From the NCBI GenBank assembly GCA_910588955.1, contig CAJURQ010000050.1:1-12200 (forward strand): a stretch of 12,200 nucleotides of DNA, in the 5' to 3' direction. Both the position numbers and the translations under genes were made by a program. This stretch comes from an uncultured Lachnospiraceae bacterium (lineage in GTDB: Bacteria > Bacillota > Clostridia > Lachnospirales > Lachnospiraceae). Shown here in pieces: positions 1 through 9,200 of the stretch; positions within the stretch are counted from its first letter, which is position 1; each line of letters begins with the position of its first letter. The notes beneath the pieces were generated by a model. It did no database searches and was not told the DNA's origin. It was given only the letters and a program-made list of their open reading frames with translations.

Positions 1-104
1 CGAGGTGTCCTGTCGTTGGCAGATGCCTCTATTGCATCGGCAAACATCTCCACCTGCTTTTGACCTGATATAACAAAATTCTTCGTAATACTTGAAGTTG
101 CCAT
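1..104 (-). CDS. 5' end of a small ICE accessory gene (partial, function unknown)
   Basis: The first 34 codons of a gene that runs off the left edge. The reading begins MATSSITKNFVISGQKQVEM and continues FADAIEASANDRTPR. The ATG at 104-102 is preceded by a strong AGGAGG (minus-strand bases 119-114) with a 9-nt spacer, which fixes the start. A sigma-A-like promoter lies about 80 nt upstream, so the gene may be transcribed independently of the giant gene that ends 126 nt before it. From memory, short proteins beginning in this way occur beside the large helicase gene in clostridial ICEs, but I know of no assigned function. No signal peptide or membrane segment is visible in the part present. 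The downstream limit and full length cannot be judged here. Confidence 0.75.
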   Translation of the reverse strand, partial: MATSSITKNFVISGQKQVEMFADAIEASANDRTP

Positions 105-184
105 AGAAACACACCTCCTTTATCAGTATGGCTCTTTTTCTCAACGCCTACTCTTATGAGCGCAGGTTTTACTTCCCTACTCAT

Positions 185-213
185 ATTTTACGATTTTACC
201 GACTGTTTTGCAA
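185..213 (-). promoter_or_regulatory. candidate sigma-A promoter for the left-edge small gene
   Basis: On the minus strand, TTGCAA (213-208) is followed after exactly 17 nt by TAAAAT (190-185). These match the sigma-A consensus at 4/6 and 5/6 positions. Transcription would start near 178 and give a leader of about 75 nt before the ATG at 104. The rest of the 105-230 gap is AT-rich and shows no gene and no convincing terminator for the giant gene. The call rests on sequence match and placement only. Confidence 0.5.
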
Positions 214-230
214 TCGAATTTTTGTAGATT

Positions 231-3200
231 TTATATAACCGCCTCTTTTCCCTTTGTTTTATCCGTTCCGATGTTTTCCGCACCTGCCACCTGAGCCTTG
301 TATGCCGCCAGTTTCTCCTTTAACGATGCCTTTGCAGGCTTGTCAGCGGTTCCGGCTACCAGCTTTAATCCATGTGGACTGTTATTTTCTGCCGCGTGAT
401 TATGTCCGGCATTTTCCATAGGAACAGGCGGAGAATATGCCGCAGCCTGTTCTTTCCTCTGGTCACTGTGTCCTAAAGTATCTGCTTGCGGCTGCTCTGC
501 CCTTTGGTCATCGTGTCCAAAAGTGTCCGCTTCTGACTGTTCTGACACTTCATTCTCAACCTGTACGTCACTGCCTGTTTCGTCCATGTTCAGCAGGGCA
601 TTGAGGGCGGATAGGCGGTCTAACTTCTCCTTCAGTTCGGTTTCCTGTGCAAAAGGTTTTGTAACCTCTGCCTTTGCCGTTTCAAGCTGCCGCTCCACAT
701 TTTCCAGTTTTACTTTGGCGTTGTCAAGTTCTTTTGGCATGGCTTCCAGCGCATGGTTGATACGGGTAATATTCCCGAACGGATCTGCACCAACTTCAAG
801 GTTATGGGAAAGCTGCCCTTTTAAATTCATTACAAATCTATGATTTAAGCTGTCAAAAGAAACCGCCATCTTAAAGCCTGCATATTCGCCTATGGTAGCG
901 GGAGCATTGACACTTTTTACCTCTTTGCACATCTCCACCAGCGCTGTCCCGGCTTCTTTTTTATCCGTGTAGAGCTTATTTCCTACTTTCATGGAAAACT
1001 GCTCTTTATCTTCCGGAAGATTCTCCTTTGCAGTCTGAATGTCCGCCGTCAAGCCGTCAATACGCTCTTTCAGCGTTGCTATCTGCTGTGGGTAATGCTG
1101 CGTGATATTATCCTCAAGACGGTATATTTGGCTGGTATGGTTAGCTTTCATCAGCTTTAGCTTTGACACCTGCACGTCCAAATCCATCTTTTCGCGGATA
1201 TACGGGTTGCCCGTGGCTAGGGCTTTGACCTCCGCGTAAGTGAGCGCCGCCTCGTCCACATCTTCACAGCTCCGTACAGGTGATTTACTCGTCATAATCT
1301 GACCGATGAATTTCTGCTTGTTTTCGATCAGCTGCCATGAATAACTGTCGAATGTATTTTCGGTCACATACCGAAAAATCTTAACCCTGTCATTCATATT
1401 GCCCTGCCTTAAAATACGACCTTCCTGCTGTTCGATGTCAGAAGGACGCCAAGGCACGTCGAGATGATGTAACGCTATCAGCCTATCCTGCACATTGGTT
1501 CCGGCTCCCATTTTCTGCGTCGAACCCAATAAAAAACGAACCTGCCCGCTTCTGACTTTCCCGAACAGCTCCGCTTTCCTTTGCTCAGTATTTGCATCGT
1601 GTATAAAAGCTATTTCCTCCGGTGGGACACCCTTATCAATCAGTTTGCTGCGAATGTCCTCATAAACATTAAATGTACCATCTCCTTTCGGTGTTGATAA
1701 GTCGCAAAAGATGAGCTGCGCCGACTTCTGTTCCTTTGTCTGCTCCCAAATCTCGAACGCCTTGTTTACACAGACGCTCGCTTTTGAATTTTCATTGTCG
1801 GGGAGCATATCGTTGATTAGCCGTTGGTCTAATGCCAGTTTCCTGCCGTCATTTGTAATCCGAAGCATATTATCCACCGCTGCGTCCACTTTTCGGTTGC
1901 GGACTTCCTCGGCGCGTTCCGCAAGCGAAGCCACCATATCCTGCTGGTATTCGCTCGGCTTTAGCACAACATTTTCATACTCCGCCTCCGGCACGGGCAG
2001 TTTTAGCATATCCGGTGTCTGAATGTCGGCGCTTTCCTTGAATAATGCAATCAGCTCCGGCAGGTTGAAGAACTTGGCGAATCTTGTCTTTGCCCTATAG
2101 CCTGTTCCCTCCGGCGCTAATTCTATCGCTGTCTGCGTTTCGCCAAATGAGGACGCCCAACTGTCAAAATGTCCAAGCCCTAACTTTTGGAGCGTGCCAT
2201 ACTGGAGATAACGCATATTTGTATAAAGCTCCGTCATACTGTTACTGATCGGCGTGCCTGTTGCGAAAGTGATGCCCCTGCCTCCGGTTATTTCATCAAG
2301 GTACTGGCACTTGGCGAACATATCCGAGGATTTCTGCGCCTCGGTCTGTGCGATACCCGCCACGTTACGCATTTTTGTGTATAAAAAAAGGTTTTTGTAA
2401 TTATGGCTTTCATCAACGAAAAGTCTATCCACGCCAAGCTGTTCAAAGGTTACAACATTATCCTTGCGTGTGGTGTCATTGAATTTATCAAGCCTTGCCG
2501 TCAGCGATTTTTTCGTTTTCTCCATCTGTTTGATTGTGTACCGTTCCCCGTTGTCCGCTTTTGCCATTGCAATCGCCGTTTCGATTTCGTCTATCTGACG
2601 TTCTATGATTGCCGCCTGACGCTCATGCGACAAAGGGATTTTTTCAAACTGCGTATGACCGATAATGACCGCATCATAGTCCCCTGTTGCGATACGGGAA
2701 CAGAATTTTTTGCGGTTTACGGGTTCAAAATCCTTTTTTGTGGCAGCTAAGATATTTGCACCGGGATACAGCCGCAGAAAATCACCTGCCCACTGTTCTG
2801 TCAAATGGTTCGGTACGACAAATAAACTTTTCTGACACAAGCCCAAGCGCTTACTCTCCATTGCCGCCGCAATCATCTCAAACGTCTTGCCTGCGCCGAC
2901 ACAGTGGGCAAGCAGGGTATTGTCACCGTATAACTGATGTGCCACCGCATTAAGCTGGTGCGGTCTTAACTCGATATCCGGTGTCATTCCGGGGAATTTT
3001 AAGTGCGAACCGTCATACTCCCGTGGTCTCGTGGAATTAAACAGCTTATTGTATTTTCCTACCAAATCCTGCCGTCTTTCCGCGTCACGGAATACCCAGT
3101 CCTTAAACGCTTCACGGATTGCCTCCTGTTTCTGCGATGCTATGGTAGTTTCCTGCTTGTTCAGCACACGTTTTTCTTTCCCGTCCTCCACTATGGTGTC

Positions 3201-6200
3201 ATATACACGGCTGTCCTTCAGGTTCAGGGAATCCTCCAAAATCGTGTAGGCATTCCTCCGGCTTGTGCCGTAAGTCATGTTGACAAGGGAATTTCCGTAA
3301 TCTGCATTTTTTCCTTTCACATTCCACTGCCCCGTCACATCGGAGAACTGTATACCTATCATGTTTCTGTCAAATAAATGCTGCGGTGTTTCAAAGGTGT
3401 CGCGCATAAAATCCTCTATATATTTCGGCTCAATCCACGTCGCGCCGATGCGCACCTCGATTTCCGATGCATCCAGTTCCTTCGGCTGCACCTGCGTGAG
3501 CGCCTGCACGTTTACGGCATACTCCGGGTGGTTCTCCGCGTAGACTTTCGCCATTTCCAGCTTTTCACGCACATTGCCGCTTAAATACGCATCGGCGGTT
3601 TCCCATTTATCCGTCACGGGATTTTGGAAGATAATACCTGCCAGTTCCTCTTTGACGGTATCAATGTCTTTTCCAGAAAGCTCCGCCATATAATCAAGGT
3701 CAACTTTTGCCTTCTCCGACAGGGACACCGCCAGCGCCTCTGTTGCCGTGTCAACACTTGTGACAACTTCTGCTTTCTTGATTGTGCGCTTTGTGAACAT
3801 ATCCGCCTTTCCCTTGAAATTACCCTCATCGTCGATTTTCTCCAATGAACAGAGCAGGCAGTAGCTTGAATCCTGATTGAATGCCCTCCTGTTGGTCTGC
3901 GAACTGATAATGCCGTATTTCTTGGAAAAACTGTCATACAGACGGTTTAATTCCGCCTGCTTTTCCGTAATGGCTGTGTCAGGGTATTCTTCCAACTGTA
4001 AACTGATAAGCTCCTGCGTGCAGTCGCGGATAGCCACCATGCCCTTAATCCGTTCCTGCATGGAATCGGGCATTTCCACGGGCTTCATTATGGAATTTTC
4101 ACGGTAATACACTTTATCGTCAACAAGGGTGTAACTGTAATTCTTCACGTCAGGGTCTGCGGGGATTATGTTGTCCGCTGTTTCCTCTGTAAGTCCGTCA
4201 ATCTCCGCCGCCTCAATCTCCCCGTCAATATGGCTGACCGCCTCCCGCAGCTGCTCCGCAAACGGTCTTGACGTGTCGGGCTGGCAGGTGCTTTCCATGC
4301 CGTAGGGTCCCGACACCATTTCCATTTTTCCCACGACCATCTCCGGGTGGTCTGCAAAATAGCTGTTCATCACAATGCCGTCTTTTTCCGTAAGATGCAC
4401 CCATTCCGGCTCTATGTTCATCACACGGTCACGCTTTTTCAGGAAAAGAATGTCCGACGTGACTTCCGTCCCCGCATTTTCCTTAAACGCCGTGTTCGGA
4501 AGTCTGACCGCGCCCAGAAGCTCCGCCCGCTGTGCGAGGTATTTGCGCACTTCGGGGCTTTTCTTGTCCATCGTGCCCTTGCTCGTGACAAAAACGACAA
4601 CGCCGCCGGGGCGCACCCTGTCCAGCGCCTTTGCGAAAAAATAATCATGGATTAAAAAGTTATTCTTATCATACTTTTTATCCGCAACCTTGTACTGACC
4701 AAACGGCACGTTGCCGACAGCCACGTCAAAAAAGTCGTTCGGATAATCCGTCTTCTCAAAGCCGGAGATTTTAATGTCCGCTTTCGGATAGAGCTGTCTT
4801 GCAATCCTGCCTGTGATGCCGTCCAGTTCCACGCCGTAAAGCCTGCTTTCCTGCATTTTCTCCGGCAGCATTCCGAAAAAGTTTCCTATTCCCATTGCAG
4901 GCTCTAAAATGTTTCCCTTTTCAAAACCCATCTTTTCAAGCGCTTCATAAATGCTGCGGATAATGACGGGGCTTGTGTAATGGGCATTTAATGTACTTTC
5001 CCTTGCAGATGCATATTCCTGTTGGGATAAAAGATTTTTTAATTCCTGATATTCCCCTGCCCAGTTTGCCTTTGTTTCGTCAAAGGCATCGGCAAGACCG
5101 CCCCAGCCGACATACTGTGATAAAATCTTTTGTTCTTCTGGTGTCGCGGTTCGGTTTTCTCCCTCAATCTTCTCCAAAGTGCGGATTGCCTCCACATTCC
5201 GCCGAAATTTCTCTTTTGCATTCCCTGCGCCGAGCGCATCGTCCGTGATACGGAAATTGACGGCGCTGGATTTGTCAGTCTGCGGCGTTTTCTCCGGTTC
5301 AGCCTGTTCCGGTTCGTCAAAATGCAGCTTCTCCACGACAATATCATAAGGAAGCACGTTTTTATCCCCCGGATACACCGTCGTTTCACTGGCTGTCGGC
5401 TGCTTTTGGTCAGTGTGTCCAAAAGTGTCCTGCTCTTTTTCCTCCGTATGCGGGGATTCCTCTGCTATCAGGCGTTCAAAATTCTCCCTGCTTTCCACCC
5501 TGAAAACCGGATAAAGCAGTTTCGGGTCACACATCTGCACTTCCCTGTCGGAAATATTCTCGATAATAAACTCCGTCCCCTCAATGGTTACGGTATCTCC
5601 AACTTCATAATCTGGCTTTTGGACATCGCGACCTAAAGTATCGGCAATCTCTCCCTGCGGCGTTTCCATCTCCACCTTTTGGTCACTCTGTCCAAAGGTG
5701 TCCTGTTCAGGTTCTTCAACCGCTTCCTTTACGGTTTCAGCATACAGCCCTTTTGCAGTTTCTTTTTCGTCCGTTTTCCCTGCCGCCTGCTCCGCAAAAT
5801 CAGGTGTGGCTTCCGCTTCCCTGTCTGCTTCGCCGTTTCCCGGTTTTTCACGGACTGCCGCCGCATCAGTGTCAGGAACAACATTGCTGCTGTCCCCAAT
5901 TTCTTTTTCTTCGTTTTGGACGGGCAGCCCTGTGACATTTTCCGCTGCATTCTCTTTCGGCTGCTCCTGTCCGGCTGTCTGCGCCGCAAGAATATTTTCC
6001 CGTTCAATGTAGCGCCTTGCCTGATTGATAAAGCCATTCAGCACCGCAGGGTGGGAATTTACCACCATGTCGTTGGTTTCCCATGTGGAATAGGGCGCAG
6101 TTTCCTTTGCCCACTCCTTATTTTCATCGGAAATACGCTGTTCCTGCGTTTTATGGGCAACGGTATGGGAAAGTACATAGCGCACCCGCTCAATGCCATA

Positions 6201-9200
6201 TTCCCTGATAACGCCCTCGGCTGTTTCCTTTGGGAGCCGTCTGCCGTCAAACTTTTCAGCAATTGCCCTTTCTATGGCGTCTTTGCAGGCAGCCTTTGTG
6301 TCACGCTCCATCTTCGCCTGCGCTTTTTCAAGCTCTTTCTGTGCCTGTTCCCATTTGTAATCCACATAGGCTTCCTTGCCTTTCGGGGATAAATACTTAT
6401 CTTCCTCAATCAGCTTACGGATACGCTTTTCCACAACTTTCCATGACAGCAGAACCCCCGTATACGGACTTCCAATCTGTCCCTTTTCCAGTCGTATTCC
6501 TTTACCGTTATGATCCTCATAACTCTTATCATTTCCCGGCAGGGCATGGGAACTGCCGCCGATGCCGTACTCCTGTTTTAAAAATTTAACCGCATCTGAA
6601 CTGTCATGCCCCTCCATAAAATACTTATAGATGCGGAAAGCGCCATGTTCATAACCGCTCCCCCTGCCAAGACGGTGGTCTATCTCGTCCTGTGTAATAA
6701 AATCCTCTTTCTTTATCTCCACGCTTTCCGCAAGCGGATATTCTGTTTTAGGCAGGCGCAAATCTGCAAGCTCCTCCCGCAGTCCTTTCGGCGTATAAAC
6801 AGCACGGTAACGCATTTTCTTCTCGCCTGATTCCAGCTCCGTAATAGCCTTGTCCATGTGGGCGGCAACCAAATCTATACCTGCCGGGTCTGAAAGCAGC
6901 CCAATCAGATGTGCATGGCTGTCAGGAGCATTTTTATCACCTAATCCCAGTTCCTCCGGTATTTCCCCCATTCCGTCACGGAAGAAAAAATATACATAAT
7001 TGGCAATCCGGCTCCGTTCCGTTTCATCAATCAGATACGCTTCATTCTCGCCCATGTAAGTCCCGTTTTCCACCTGTGAGCGTATTTCCGACTCAATTTC
7101 CTGCCAGTTCATGCTATACACCGGATTTTCCAGCGCGGACGTGCCATAGCCTGCGGTCATGCCCTCTTGATTGAACCATACCGCTATCTGCTTTCCGTCA
7201 AACTCAAAGCCTTTTCCGGTATTGCCGTATTCCTTTTGCAGAAAAGCAGCCATTTCCTCCGGCGTCTTTCCCTGCCTGTATTTTGCATAGATGCGTTTCC
7301 GGCTGTTTTCTTTTCCCCCGCCGCTGCGCAGGATTTCAGAAAGCTGTTCCTGCGGTATCGCCGTCATGGGCGGCACGTCGCTCTTTTCCTCCGCCTGTTT
7401 CATCACGATATTGCCTACCTGCTCTGAAAACATGGTAAAAAGATTGAGCTGTTTGTACATACCGTCCGTATCAATCTGCTCTGCCTTTTCCCCCGGAAGC
7501 AGGTATTCGCCGTCCTCGATATAGGAATTTACAAAGAAGCGGGCATCTTCCCATGATATTTTTGTTTCTGCCTCACGGGTAAGGTAATGCCCTTTCCACA
7601 TGGTAAGACCGTCCTCACCGGCGCGGTATCCTGCCCTGATCTCCCCGATGTCAAGCTCCGTAAATTCCTCCATGCGGAAAGAATTTTTCAGATACTCCGT
7701 TTGCAGACGTGTATCCTGCTCCATCTGAAAATACCCCGCAATTTCCGGTCTTTTATGGATAAGGAAAGCGTCGGAACACAGAATTTCTTTCTGAATATCC
7801 ATGAAATTATCGGCTGCACGCAGTTCGGCAATGAAAGAGCCGGATAATGATGTTTCCCCACTTCCGTGGTCATTATCCGGCTCTGATGTTTCCGTATTTA
7901 ATTGTGTTTTGAGGTGGTCAATTTCGCTTTCTAAACGTAAATCAGTTCCGTCAGTACGTTCTCCTCCGCCGAGTGTCTGATGTTGTTCATCATGCCCACC
8001 CACTTCATCTGATCCGTTTCTTTCAGTTCCTCCGTCACGCCCTCTGCTTCCGCCATCTGCGCGGTCAGGAAGTCCATTCTCTGTTCTGCCTGTTCCTGTA
8101 TCATCAGGCAGTGCGCTTTCAGTTTTCCCGACAGTATCATGCCCTGATAAATCCCTCCCCTGTGTTCCTTCAGGAAGTTCTTCCTCATCAGCCCGTACTT
8201 CGTCAGCACGCCCTCCGGCTCCTCGTCCGCCATCAGGTTCGGTATCAGGTAATCCCCGTTCTTCTCGTATGTCAGTTCCATATGCAGCGCCCTCCGTTTC
8301 TTTATTTTCCGCCGTTTCCGGTCTTTCTGATTCTTCTTTTTCACTTTCACGCTTTAAAGCATTATAGTCCGCATCCGTTTCTTTTGCAAGCACTTTTTCG
8401 ATATTTTTATTATTTTTCTGCGTTTCCTCTTTTTCCGGCTCTGCTGCTTCCATGCCTGCATTTTCCCTTGTTATGTTTTGTGCCGCCTGCCTTTCCTGCG
8501 CCACTACCGTCCTGCCGATTTCCAAAAGAAGCGGCTTGCACATTTCCGCAGTGGCGTTTCCGATTACCGCAAGCGTATCCGGCGTGTTAAACTCGCTGAT
8601 ATGGGTAAAATCAAGTTCGTTTTTCCAAAAATCCATGTCCGCCCCGCAGCGCGACAGCACCGTATAGGCAATGCTCGATGCCAGCGTGTCCCGCAGGCAT
8701 ATCCCCACATTGAGTTCGTCCATTTCCTCAAGAAAACTGCCCTCTTTTGCATACTTAATCTGCGGCAGCAAATCCCCATAATAATCCGACGCAATCCTTT
8801 CGGCAATTTCGATAATCCGCTGTTCAAAGGACTGTTCCCTGTCCGTGCCGCCATAGGTCTGTTCCAGCCGTGCAAGCACCGCTTCCTTATGTTCTTCTTT
8901 CAGTTCCCATATGTACGGATCCCGCCCGATGCGCCTTGCCTTATGCACGTCCGATACGTCAAAGACATATTTCAGTTTTGGACGCTCGCCCGCCGTGTCA
9001 ATCAGCGCAATTCCTTTTGCCCCACGGTTTACCCAGCAGTACATTTTTTCGTTCCAGTCCTCCAGTGAGGCGCAGACTGACGCATCCGGTCTTTGCGCAT
9101 GGATCAGGAGCTGCTCGTTGTACGGGCGCTTGTACAGCCGCGCCGCCGTATCAAGAAATGCCGTCCATGATGCCCCGTTTTTTGCAATCCTCACTGCGGT

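Noticed and set aside
4420..5270. A stand-alone restriction-modification system
   Set aside because: The methylase motifs are part of one continuous giant protein, and no restriction subunit or specificity subunit is present.
5039..5422. Other minus-strand frames inside the giant gene (also 3614-3937, 4166-4357, 6059-6262, 7688-7873, 8564-8875) as further overprinted genes
   Set aside because: Unlike tnpV they match no family I know, have skewed basic or Ser-rich composition, and overlap well-conserved domains or have no ribosome binding site that I noticed.
456..5698. The 23-bp repeats as a CRISPR array
   Set aside because: There are only five diverged copies, with spacings from 45 bp to several kb, all in frame inside a gene, and no cas genes.
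5679..6392. A 237-codon plus-strand open frame opposite the giant gene, and similar ones at 7973-8590, 8478-9068 and 10479-11276
   Set aside because: They are rich in Phe, Leu, Cys and Ser, show no recognisable family, and lie opposite clearly coding minus-strand frames. I take them as antisense shadows.
8282..8350. A longer start for TnpV at ATG 8350
   Set aside because: The added 23 residues are a Lys/Arg run outside the family pattern, and the strong GGAGGG sits before ATG 8281.
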